NCBI RefSeq assembly: GCF_000178855.1
Contig: NZ_ADVG01000003.1
Location: 1,550,001 to 1,614,000 of the forward strand
From: Ktedonobacter racemifer DSM 44963
GTDB lineage: Bacteria > Chloroflexota > Ktedonobacteria > Ktedonobacterales > Ktedonobacteraceae
Direction: 5' to 3'
DNA: 64,000 bases
In this document: piece after piece, positions 9,134 through 15,873 of the stretch
Position numbering within the stretch: the first letter of the stretch is position 1
How the letters are laid out: every line of letters begins with the position of its first letter
The notes under the pieces: generated by a model
The model's database searches: none
What the model saw: the letters and a program-made list of their open reading frames with translations, nothing else
What the model was told of the DNA's origin: nothing
Made by a program: the position numbers and the translations under genes

Positions 9134-10057
9134 CTACAAAGATTTGAAGTAGGAGAGCCATGTCTCAAATGTTTGAAATCCCACCGACTCATACAAACGC
9201 ACTGCACCTGTGGGATTAGCCGCATCGACACTAATGCATGCCTTGATTATCCCAAGAGCATGCAGTGTGCGCAAATTCTGGAGGAGGAGCGCACGACCGA
9301 GTCCAAGACCACGGTGTAATGGATGGGTTCCGAGGCTATCGATAAAGCCAACAACCTCATCAATTCCTTCACGTTTCATGGGCTCAATGCTAGCAGTGCA
9401 AAAGCTGGCCAGGGTGCTGTCAGGGGCTACCGCCAGAAGATCGATCTCAGGCCGATAGTTAGGATCAAGCTTCTCCGCACGCAATTCCTCACTGGTAATT
9501 GGGAGGGAGTTCCAATGTTCCCGAAACGCCACATTATGCAAATCAGTAAAGTCTTCGATATCTGCCAATGTCGCGGTGCAAATCGTGTAGCCACTGGGCA
9601 CTTCTGGAGCTGGTGGAGTCTCATGTAGCGCCCTTTTCATGGTGAAGAAATAGCGTTCACGAGTAAAGTTGTTCGCTTCCAGAAACTGAAAACGAGCGGG
9701 ATGATCCGCACGCGACGCGGTAAACAGACGACATGCACGATGCGCACGCTGCTGCAAGGTTTTCTGCTCAGCCCACTGTAAAGCACTCGCCTCGATACCC
9801 TGACCCATGACTGTTGGCCGAAGGTAATACCAGTAACGGCCTTCCGTCAGGCTCTCTGTCTCATTAAAGTGGAGCCGCGCAAACCCTTGCATGTTGCCAG
9901 CATCATCAAGCCATACCTGGAATCGTTCGGTAGCCTGGTTTTTTTGGAGCGCGTGGCGATGAAGATCGAGATCAACCGTATCTGCAGTTTCACAAATGCG
10001 GAGGAGTTCATCAATACGAACAAAATCATCCGGCAACGTAACCAAGCGAGAAATCAT
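9134..10057 (-). CDS. Tandem-domain GNAT N-acetyltransferase
   Basis: A 307-aa protein with two GNAT folds, the arrangement found in mycothiol-synthase-like acetyltransferases. The C-terminal domain holds the acetyl-CoA loop as HPLHRGLGLGRALLLQNL near residue 245, followed by SVDAANPTGAVRLYESVGF, both typical. The N-terminal domain (residues 1-150) is degenerate around VMGQGIEASAL. The start is an ATG at 10057. The acyl acceptor is unknown. Confidence 0.85.
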   Translation of the reverse strand: MISRLVTLPDDFVRIDELLRICETADTVDLDLHRHALQKNQATERFQVWLDDAGNMQGFARLHFNETESLTEGRYWYYLRPTVMGQGIEASALQWAEQKTLQQRAHRACRLFTASRADHPARFQFLEANNFTRERYFFTMKRALHETPPAPEVPSGYTICTATLADIEDFTDLHNVAFREHWNSLPITSEELRAEKLDPNYRPEIDLLAVAPDSTLASFCTASIEPMKREGIDEVVGFIDSLGTHPLHRGLGLGRALLLQNLRTLHALGIIKACISVDAANPTGAVRLYESVGFQTFETWLSYFKSL

Positions 10058-10192
10058 CTACAATGCTTCCTTTATCTTCAACCACTTATTCTTGTTTATT
10101 GATGAGGTATGAGGGAACTGTATCACACGAAGAAGGAGATCTGTACTAGAAAGGCAAACCATTGGCGGGTGAGAAGCTGAAGTGGAGAATTG

Positions 10193-10221
10193 TTGACAAC
10201 TAACGTTAGTTACGTTATGAT
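10193..10221 (+). promoter_or_regulatory. Consensus promoter with a 12-bp palindrome in its spacer
   Basis: TTGACA (10193-10198), exactly 17 bp, then TATGAT (10216-10221). The spacer contains the perfect palindrome ACTAACGTTAGT (10199-10210), in the place a TetR/MarR-type repressor would block RNA polymerase. It lies 35 bp before the ATG at 10256. Confidence 0.75.
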
Positions 10222-10255
10222 CCAGGGGAGATGATGTAATGAAGCGAGGGAGTTT

Positions 10256-10813
10256 ATGGCTCTTTTTACTGATGCCCTTGTGCAAGAGATCGCGGCCCTG
10301 GTCTGCCAGCGTTATCGTGAACTGGGGATGGCGTTGGGTGAGCCGGAGTTGCCTGCGGGTCAGAGATGGCTGGATGAGAGAAGTTCCCTGTGGCAGGAGC
10401 TAGATCTGTTGATACGTATTGCTAATGGAGAGTATGCGCGTATACGCGCGACCAGGGATGATATCCAGCGCGCCGAGGCGGCGCTGTATCACCTCCGGGA
10501 TCTCTTGCTGGGAAACACGCTGCGCTCCAAAGCTAGCTTTCCCGCTGACTTCTGGCGTACAGATATAGGGGTTCTGGTCTCGCGCGTTCGTTGGTGGGTC
10601 TCGGTCGACGACTTGATTACGATCAGTAACGCGGCTGCCCTGGCCTTTGGCGAAAATACCCAGGCAAACCGAATGCGCATTGGGCGGGCTATTGAGAGTG
10701 GCTTACTGGAGTGGATTCCCGATCCCTCCGTGGCCAATCCCCAGCAGAATAAACGCGTATTTCGCTCCCAGGTGGAGCGCCTGGGAGCTCAGCGCCGACT
10801 TTTAGAAGAGTGA
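10256..10813 (+). CDS. Uncharacterised protein, first gene of a regulated three-gene operon
   Basis: 185 aa, family not recognised. The N-terminal half is helical and rich in Arg/Glu (YARIRATRDDIQRAEAALYHL). The C-terminal 60 residues (VSVDDLITISNAAALAFGENTQ...GRAIESGLLEWIPDP) look like a winged-helix or helix-turn-helix fold reading into an Arg-rich tail, so DNA binding is possible. GCGAGGGAG precedes the ATG. The stop overlaps the start of the DUF3291 gene. The strong palindrome-bearing promoter upstream implies tight repression. Confidence 0.75.
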   Translation: MALFTDALVQEIAALVCQRYRELGMALGEPELPAGQRWLDERSSLWQELDLLIRIANGEYARIRATRDDIQRAEAALYHLRDLLLGNTLRSKASFPADFWRTDIGVLVSRVRWWVSVDDLITISNAAALAFGENTQANRMRIGRAIESGLLEWIPDPSVANPQQNKRVFRSQVERLGAQRRLLEE

Positions 10814-11343
10814 ACAGATTGTTGCTTACAGAAAGGAAAGCCAAACAATTTATGTATCATATTGCCCAGGTCAATATGGCCTACGCCCTCGCGCCGTTGG
10901 GCGATCCACGCCTGGCCGCTTTTGCCGCTCAACTAGACCAGATCTACGCGTTTGCCGAGGCCAGTCCGGGCTTTATCTGGCGTTTAAAGGCTGAGGACCT
11001 TTCTTCATTTTCGCGCGATCTACTCACAGATGAGCGGCTCTTTGCAACTATATCGGTCTGGTCCTCCATCGAGGCACTCAGGGCTTTTACCTATCGGGGG
11101 GAACATGTGCAGATAATGCGTCGCCGGCGAGAATGGTTTGTACCCTTGAAGGGTGCCTACATCGCCCTATGGTGGGTGCCAGCGGGGCATACACCTGACC
11201 TGGACGAGGTAAAAGAGCGCATGGATTATCTACGCCTGCATGGTCCAACACCCTTTGCCTTCTCCTTTAGCCAAACCTTTCCAGCTCCCATCACGGGAGG
11301 AGACAAGGCAGAGAGCATAGGAAGTGTGAGCATCAATGAATAA
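10810..11343 (+). CDS. DUF3291 domain protein
   Basis: The DUF3291 core starts at YHIAQVNMAYALAPLGDPRL and runs through SPGFIWRLKAED and WFVPLKGAYIALWWVPAGH. Family members are small cytoplasmic dimeric alpha/beta proteins of unknown function, related to ABM-like folds. The GTG at 10810 overlaps the previous stop; the ATG at 10853 begins exactly at the domain and may be the real start. The C-terminal end overlaps the GIY-YIG gene by eight bases, so the three genes are coupled. Confidence 0.8.
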   Translation: MNRLLLTERKAKQFMYHIAQVNMAYALAPLGDPRLAAFAAQLDQIYAFAEASPGFIWRLKAEDLSSFSRDLLTDERLFATISVWSSIEALRAFTYRGEHVQIMRRRREWFVPLKGAYIALWWVPAGHTPDLDEVKERMDYLRLHGPTPFAFSFSQTFPAPITGGDKAESIGSVSINE

Positions 11344-11674
11344 ACGAAAAGCTCTTATCAATGAATACAAAGAACGCAAGCGCCGTGGCTGTGTCTACCT
11401 TGTTACCAATATCAATAACGGGAAATATCTTATAGGGCATAGCGCAAATGTACAGAGTGAGCAGAACAAGTTTCAATTTGCCTGCATGACTGGCACCGCC
11501 TTTCACCCCAGGCTGCGCAAAGATTGGAAGGAGGTGGGCACTCAAGACTTTACGCTGAAGGTGCTTGAAGAACTGGAACAAAAGCCTGACCAGGGCCAGG
11601 AAGCCTTTATGGACGATTTGAAAGCGCTTGAGCAGCTCTGGCGTGCTACTCTTGACCCTGCGCAGGAATATTAA
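11336..11674 (+). CDS. GIY-YIG domain protein
   Basis: 112 aa with a single GIY-YIG-like fold: GCVYLVTNINNGKYLIG at residues 18-34 holds the two motif strands (VYL and KYLIG). A downstream helix RLRKDWKEVG matches small stand-alone GIY-YIG proteins often seen in Firmicutes and Chloroflexi. The family contains nucleases, but the catalytic Arg/Glu set is not all obvious here, so activity is uncertain. It is the last gene of the operon and is followed by a hairpin with a T-run. Confidence 0.75.
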   Translation: MNKRKALINEYKERKRRGCVYLVTNINNGKYLIGHSANVQSEQNKFQFACMTGTAFHPRLRKDWKEVGTQDFTLKVLEELEQKPDQGQEAFMDDLKALEQLWRATLDPAQEY

Positions 11675-11709
11675 TTGGCGTATTTGCTTTCGCGCCTGTG
11701 GCACTCAAA

Positions 11710-11780
11710 GTATAGTGTGTAGACAGACGTGTAGCACGGATATTCCCCCCGTACCATACATCTATACACTATACCTTTTT
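11710..11780 (+). terminator. Hairpin plus T-run after the GIY-YIG operon
   Basis: Arms 11710-11722 and 11762-11774 pair with one mismatch and are followed directly by CTTTTTT (to 11780). Confidence 0.55.
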
Positions 11781-12218
11781 TGGGAGACAGAAATGCATTT
11801 AAATTAGATTTAGTAGCTGCGTACGAGTATACAGCATCTTCTATTATACTTAATTTTGCTTGTACTTTGGTTATTAATATAATATACTCTTCTTAGGAGA
11901 AAAAATTATATTGCAGTAAATGTAGTGCGTAGACGACAAACATTATGCTATAGCTCTTCAAGCAGAAAGAGGGGATCTTCTCCAACAACACAGTCGTTAG
12001 CGAACTGAGCGTGAGTGGTGTGATGCCCAGGTGGCGATGGTAAGGGTGAGCATGGGTTTGAAAAATGTGGATAGTGGATGGTGTATTGATGGGGAAGGGA
12101 GTCAGCTCTCGGGCTTTGCGCGCTAGCGATGTATTTCCTGCGCTTTCCCTTTGAACGTACCCGCGCGGTGTTTACCACATTTTGGAAAGTGGTCAGCAGT
12201 TGAGAGGAGGAACACATT
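11781..12218. other. AT-rich spacer, no gene seen
   Basis: About 440 bases. The first 160 are distinctly AT-rich (TATTAATATAATATAC) compared with the neighbourhood. No convincing ORF or RNA was recognised. The end carries GAGAGGAGG, the ribosome site of the next gene. Confidence 0.4.
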
Positions 12219-12437
12219 ATGGTCCAGTGTCACTATTGCGAAGAAGCACGACCCCCACTCTACATTGTGCATGAGTTGAGACGGGGTGAGCCACTGCCCG
12301 AACCGCTCCATGTTTGCCAAGCTTGTCGCTACGACCCCGAACTCAAAGGGACCTTTATCAGTCGCCATTTCTTCCATGAGTATTATCCGCACCTTGTACG
12401 CACACCAGCCCACCAGGGGCAAGCGAAGCGTGAGTAG
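12219..12437 (+). CDS. Small two-CxxC (zinc-finger-like) protein; frame continues past amber codons
   Basis: 72 aa from an ATG with GAGAGGAGG just upstream. Two CxxC pairs (residues 4/7 and 33/36: CHYC and CQAC) suggest a zinc-binding ribbon. The same reading frame stays coding-like after the TAG at 12435-12437: it runs to a second TAG at 12552-12554 and finally a TAA at 12672-12674, giving a possible 151-residue protein with a Gln/Glu/Arg-rich tail (e.g. EYWQQPEQPVKEYWETEP). Either the short form is functional or the gene has been broken twice, each consistent with a CAG-to-TAG change. No known family. Confidence 0.65.
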   Translation: MVQCHYCEEARPPLYIVHELRRGEPLPEPLHVCQACRYDPELKGTFISRHFFHEYYPHLVRTPAHQGQAKRE

Positions 12438-12824
12438 ACGCGTCCCAAGCCAGTTGAGCGTCCACAGGTCGAAGCCCATTCTGAGCAGCGGCATGCCTCA
12501 GAGCGCTATCAAACCTCGGAACAATCACGGCAAGAGTATCACCCGACTCCATAGTGTGCGCCGCAAGAATACTGGCAGCAGCCCGAACAACCTGTGAAAG
12601 AATACTGGGAAACCGAACCTCTAGCTTCGCAAGATTCCCGCCAACGCGCTCTGAAGAAAGGGTACAAGCGCTAAGTTAAAAAAACCTTCAAGATCCAGCG
12701 CTTTTGTGAAAGTGCTTCACCCTCAAGGGCAAAAATTGCCACCAGGGAGATGCGCTTTTGTCATTTCTGGCCAGGTACTACTTATCCGAAATTCTGAGCG
12801 CGAAGCGCTAGTCACCACCTGACT

Positions 12825-12881
12825 CCCATTCGGTGGCAAGCGGCGTCACTATCGCCGTGCCACCGCTTGCCACCGAATGGG
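12825..12881. repeat. Perfect 19-bp inverted repeat
   Basis: Arms 12825-12843 and 12863-12881 pair perfectly; a short GGCG/CGCC stem lies inside the loop. It follows the 12219-12674 frame and may act as its terminator. Confidence 0.55.
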
Positions 12882-12968
12882 GGTTGGGTTTCGGAAGGTG
12901 CGCCCTCTCATGCAAAGGATAGCCTCCTTCCCTGGAAGACCTATGGTTGACTGATAGGTATAACCACG

Positions 12969-13061
12969 TTTTTGCTGGTCTGCGCGGGTTTTCTGGAGGT
13001 CTATGTCTCACCTCTCCTGATCACTGGCAAGCAGGGTGGGACATATTGTCCCTTCATATAA
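12969..13061 (+). pseudogene. Inverted remnant of the SpoIIM-like gene's 3' end
   Basis: The plus strand reads FLLVCAGFLEVYVSPLLI in an open frame to a TAA at 13059. This matches the end of the adjacent minus-strand SpoIIM-like protein (LLILLVGFLEAYVSPHLI). The two copies face each other tail to tail, giving an imperfect inverted repeat at 12969-13022 versus about 13055-13110. No start or upstream portion remains. Confidence 0.55.
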
Positions 13062-13497
13062 GGTGGGGAGAGACGTAAGCCTCCAGAAAACCCACAAGCA
13101 GAATAAGCAACGTCGCCATAAAAAGCAGAAAAATGTAGATTGCTGCTGAATTGTGCACTCCTTTGCCGGCCTGCTCCTTCGCTGTTGTACTTTCCTCTTT
13201 CCTCTGAAAGAAGTAAGCACGGAGACGGCTTCCCATAAAAAAGCTGCATGTCGCGATGAATAACCAGGCCAGAGTTTCGGGAACTCCGTGAGGAAGCAGG
13301 CCCCTAAGCAAGAACCCCACACCATAATGTAGAGCGATGGCAGTGGCGAAGATACTGCCAGTCACACCATTGAAGATGAGCAAGAATAAGGTTCCTACAT
13401 CAAAGGTAACCGCTCCTAGCAGGAATAGTAGCTCTATTTGCAGGTTGTGTCCAATATACTCCCATACATTCTCATGTAATGAGAGATGGACAGTCAT
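13054..13497 (-). CDS. SpoIIM/DUF95 family membrane protein
   Basis: 147 aa. The family core is clear: FLLGAVTFDVGTLFLLIFNGVTGSIFA, then LLPHGVPETLAWLFIA, the conserved N-G and H-G-x-x-E region of stage II sporulation protein M-like proteins, with a terminal hydrophobic helix ending VSP-x-L. Members are usually 180-330 aa, so the N-terminal helix may be missing. It overlaps ATGA-style with a 32-codon upstream ORF, so translation is probably coupled. Ktedonobacteria sporulate, but most DUF95 proteins are not sporulation-specific. Confidence 0.75.
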   Translation of the reverse strand: MTVHLSLHENVWEYIGHNLQIELLFLLGAVTFDVGTLFLLIFNGVTGSIFATAIALHYGVGFLLRGLLPHGVPETLAWLFIATCSFFMGSRLRAYFFQRKEESTTAKEQAGKGVHNSAAIYIFLLFMATLLILLVGFLEAYVSPHLI

Positions 13498-13592
13498 AAG
13501 AGGTCGGGCTCGATCTCAGGGTGGTTCTGTCTCCATTGATTCCAGTTCTCAATGCCCTTTTCCAGCAGGGCAAGATGAGTGAGATTGGCCAT
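13494..13592 (-). CDS. 32-codon ORF resembling the N-terminus of pentapeptide-repeat proteins
   Basis: Reads M-A-N-L-T-H-L-A-L-L-E-K-G-I-E-N-W-N-Q-W-R and ends HPEIEPDLL. This is the typical beginning of bacterial pentapeptide-repeat proteins (...LxxGVxxWNxWRxxNPxxxPDLSxAxL), cut just where the repeats should begin. GGAGGAG precedes the ATG at 13592, and the stop overlaps the start of the SpoIIM-like gene (ATGA). It is either a stub left by a deletion fusing two genes, or a retained leader that couples translation. Confidence 0.55.
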   Translation of the reverse strand: MANLTHLALLEKGIENWNQWRQNHPEIEPDLL

Positions 13593-13669
13593 GCGCTTAT
13601 TCTCCTCCGAACAAGTATTGTTTCGCTCTACATAGTGACTTCGCCTCGACTCTCAAGCTCGCCTCGGGA

Positions 13670-13725
13670 TAGGAAGTAGTGGCGTGCATCACGGTAGTGA
13701 TCGCGATGCACGCCACTACTTCCTA
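13670..13725. repeat. Perfect 21-bp inverted repeat
   Basis: Arms 13670-13690 and 13705-13725, 14-base loop. It lies between the SDR stop (13752, minus strand) and the start of the 13494-13592 ORF, so it could terminate the SDR transcript. Confidence 0.6.
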
Positions 13726-13751
13726 CCATTGGGTACCCCGTCTAGGGTTAC

Positions 13752-14480
13752 TTATCGTGTGCTGCTGTCCCATTGCTGCTGTATCCGACGATAGAAGGCG
13801 GATAGATCAGCAGCCAGAGCGGCCTTGATCTCATGGCTCACCTTGTCGGCGAGGACCTCTTCGCGGTCAGCAAGGAGGCCCTCAATAGTTGCCTGAGCAA
13901 TGTCTTGAGGCAGAGCCTTGGGACCTGGGAAGGAGGAGGCCATCTCGGTGTCGATAAAGCCGGCGTGGATACCGGTGACCAGTGTTCCCTGAGCGCGCAA
14001 CTCCATACGTATGCTATTAGTGATAGACCATGCTGCCGCCTTGGAAGCGCCATAGGAGCCAAGAACAGGATTAGAATACCAGCTTGCTACGGAGAGCATA
14101 TTGACGAGGGCACCTCCTCCATTCTGTTTAAGAATTGGGGCAAACGCCAGGCTTATGGCCAACGTTCCCAGGTAGTTCGTCTCTATCTCCTGGCGCGCCT
14201 CATCTATCGACGTGGGCGCGGCATGAGAGTTTACATACGCAACTCCAGCATTATTGATCAGAATGTTGACATCCTGGTAAGCTTGTGCGGCTGCCTGGAT
14301 ATCCTCCTTGCTGGTAACGTCGAGCTTGATTGGTTGGATACGGGGATCATCTGCCTCTATGAGTCTTCTGGCACCAACATATACTTTGCGCGTCCCCGCG
14401 TCGAGCAAGGCCTGGACAAAGGCTTTCCCCAGCCCACGATTGCCACCGGTCACCAGGGCGATTGAACCTTCGATTTGCAT
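13752..14480 (-). CDS. Short-chain dehydrogenase/reductase
   Basis: 242 aa from the ATG at 14480, preceded by GAAAGGAAA. Classical SDR motifs: TGGNRGLG cofactor loop near residue 10, NNAG at about 79, catalytic Ser in LVNMLSVASWYS and YGASK (YxxxK) near 147. NAD(P)-dependent oxidoreductase of unknown substrate. It lies directly downstream of a TetR-family gene on the same strand, with a 40-bp palindrome between them, so it is the likely regulated target. Confidence 0.9.
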   Translation of the reverse strand: MQIEGSIALVTGGNRGLGKAFVQALLDAGTRKVYVGARRLIEADDPRIQPIKLDVTSKEDIQAAAQAYQDVNILINNAGVAYVNSHAAPTSIDEARQEIETNYLGTLAISLAFAPILKQNGGGALVNMLSVASWYSNPVLGSYGASKAAAWSITNSIRMELRAQGTLVTGIHAGFIDTEMASSFPGPKALPQDIAQATIEGLLADREEVLADKVSHEIKAALAADLSAFYRRIQQQWDSSTR

Positions 14481-14523
14481 AGCCGTTTTCCTTTCGTAGC
14501 TAATCACACTATATCGATCTAAC

Positions 14524-14563
14524 TTGTCTTTATGTTGGAATAATTATTCCAACATAAAGACAA
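14524..14563. promoter_or_regulatory. Perfect 40-bp palindrome, probable TetR operator
   Basis: Arms 14524-14543 and 14544-14563, no loop. Each arm contains ATGTTGGAAT or its complement. The same ten bases recur in the promoter spacer upstream of the neighbouring tetR gene (15199-15208), which argues for a regulator-binding site rather than a terminator. Confidence 0.6.
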
Positions 14564-14569
14564 AAAAAT

Positions 14570-15151
14570 TTAGTCAAAGACAGACAGCGTTGTGCGCGCG
14601 ATATTCTGGAGCACCTCACGCTCAGCGTTAGTGCGTGCGAGCACGCGAATGCTGATTAGAGCACCAAGCAGAAAATGGGCGAATTGATGTGGATCATATG
14701 TCCAGGCAAGTTCGCCTGCCGCCTGCGCTTTGATGAGAAGGCGGTAGAAGGCCTCTTCCATAACTTTGTAGGCGGCCTGCACACGTGTGCGTACATCGGG
14801 ATCATGAGGCGCCAATTCAACACTGGCGTTGACCAGGAAGCAGCCACGATGTTTGGGATCATTGAGCAACATATCGATATATGTTTGAAAAATGCTCGCC
14901 AGAACCTCGCGCAACGGTCCCGATTGCTGGCGAAAGGCCTCAATTTGTCCCTGGTTTCGGGCGCAATAGCGATCCAGTGCGGCCAGGTACAATGAGTGTT
15001 TATCGCCAAACGTATCATAAAGGCTTCCACGCCCGATACCCGTGTGCGCCACCAGGTCCTCGACCGATGAGCCTTCATATCCCTGCTCCCAGAACAGATC
15101 CATCGCCTGTTGCAATACCTGCTCTGGTTGAAATGCTTTCTTGCCTGCCAT
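14570..15151 (-). CDS. TetR/AcrR family transcriptional regulator
   Basis: 193 aa. The N-terminal DNA-binding domain is typical: ALDLFW-like helix, then GYEGSSVEDLVAHTGIGRGSLYDTFGDKHSLYLAAL (residues about 24-58). The C-terminal domain (GCFLVNASVELAPHDPDVR) fits the YxaF/LmrA-like group. It probably represses itself and the downstream SDR: ATGTTGGAAT appears in its own promoter spacer and twice in the palindrome before the SDR gene. Confidence 0.9.
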   Translation of the reverse strand: MAGKKAFQPEQVLQQAMDLFWEQGYEGSSVEDLVAHTGIGRGSLYDTFGDKHSLYLAALDRYCARNQGQIEAFRQQSGPLREVLASIFQTYIDMLLNDPKHRGCFLVNASVELAPHDPDVRTRVQAAYKVMEEAFYRLLIKAQAAGELAWTYDPHQFAHFLLGALISIRVLARTNAEREVLQNIARTTLSVFD

Positions 15152-15188
15152 TGTCTTGTCTCTGCTTCCTCCTTCTCTCTTGGTGGTA

Positions 15189-15218
15189 AGTATAAATCAT
15201 GTTGGAATGAAAAGTCAA
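15189..15218 (-). promoter_or_regulatory. Promoter of the tetR gene with operator half-site
   Basis: On the minus strand TTGACT (15213-15218), 18 bp, TATACT (15189-15194). ATTCCAACAT, the arm core of the 14524-14563 palindrome, lies inside the spacer (15199-15208). Confidence 0.55.
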
Positions 15219-15257
15219 GGATGTAATGAATCTTCGCGCTTATGGCTCTCACAGGCA

Positions 15258-15309
15258 GGGAAAGTCGAGGCGTGGGTCGTGCGAACCCAATTCGCACCTC
15301 GACTTTCCC
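15258..15309 (-). terminator. Hairpin overlapping the stop of the Rrf2 gene
   Basis: Arms 15258-15270 and 15297-15309 pair perfectly (13 bp). The stem begins at the Rrf2-family stop codon, fitting a terminator of that gene. No T-run is present. Confidence 0.5.
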
Positions 15310-15767
15310 TACAACCTTTGTGGTTCCTTCTGCATGATCGTAATGAGTCGCTGATAGAGGGCCTTATTACTGGTCAGGTCGGCCAGGGTGTATTTGTCGA
15401 GGACGCTGAGAAAGGCGGTGAGCGCCTCCTGTAAGGCGGTGCGAAGATTACAGACAGGCGTGATGACGCAGCAGTTGTGCTCGCTATCAAAGCATTCTAC
15501 CAGAAAAAAATCTTCCTCAGTCTGGCGTACCACCTCGCCGATGCGGATATCAGCAGGCTTGCGCGCCAGCCGCATGCCACCGTTACGTCCTCGGATTGTT
15601 TCAATATAGCCGAGCTTGCCCAGTTTATGCACGATCTTCATCAGGTGGTTGCTAGAGATGGTGTAGGTATCGGCGATGTCCTGAATGTTTGCTAGCTGGG
15701 TATCAGGGTAGGCCGCCAGGTAAAGCAAGACACGGAGAGCGTAATCAGTGTGATAGGTCAGGTGTAT
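15309..15767 (-). CDS. NsrR-like Rrf2 family iron-sulfur regulator, probable non-ATG start
   Basis: Winged-helix Rrf2 protein with the three-cysteine cluster segment ECFDSEHNCCVITPVC near the middle and the ending LTLADL-like helix seen in NsrR, an Fe-S sensor of nitric oxide. The first ATG/GTG/TTG in frame (TTG at 15728) would remove the conserved beginning. Extending the open frame gives I-H-L-T-Y-H-T-D-Y-A-L-R-V-L-L-Y-L, matching the family's M-x-L-T-x-x-T-D-Y-A-L-R. AAGGAG lies seven bases upstream of an ATA codon at 15767, so initiation at ATA (or a start-codon mutation) is likely. Confidence 0.75.
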   Translation of the reverse strand: MHLTYHTDYALRVLLYLAAYPDTQLANIQDIADTYTISSNHLMKIVHKLGKLGYIETIRGRNGGMRLARKPADIRIGEVVRQTEEDFFLVECFDSEHNCCVITPVCNLRTALQEALTAFLSVLDKYTLADLTSNKALYQRLITIMQKEPQRL

Positions 15768-15873
15768 GCAGCATCTCCTTCCACCGAAATAAGGACCATA
15801 ATGGGGTAATCGTCAGTGTATTATACTCTTCGTTACCTTTTATTACTATCATTGCTAATTGTCGATATAAAGA

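Noticed and set aside
12219..12674. Genome-wide UAG recoding as the explanation for the amber codons
   Set aside because: TAG serves as an ordinary stop elsewhere in the window (for example at 1752-1754 and for the Rrf2 gene), so general reassignment is excluded; only local readthrough remains possible.
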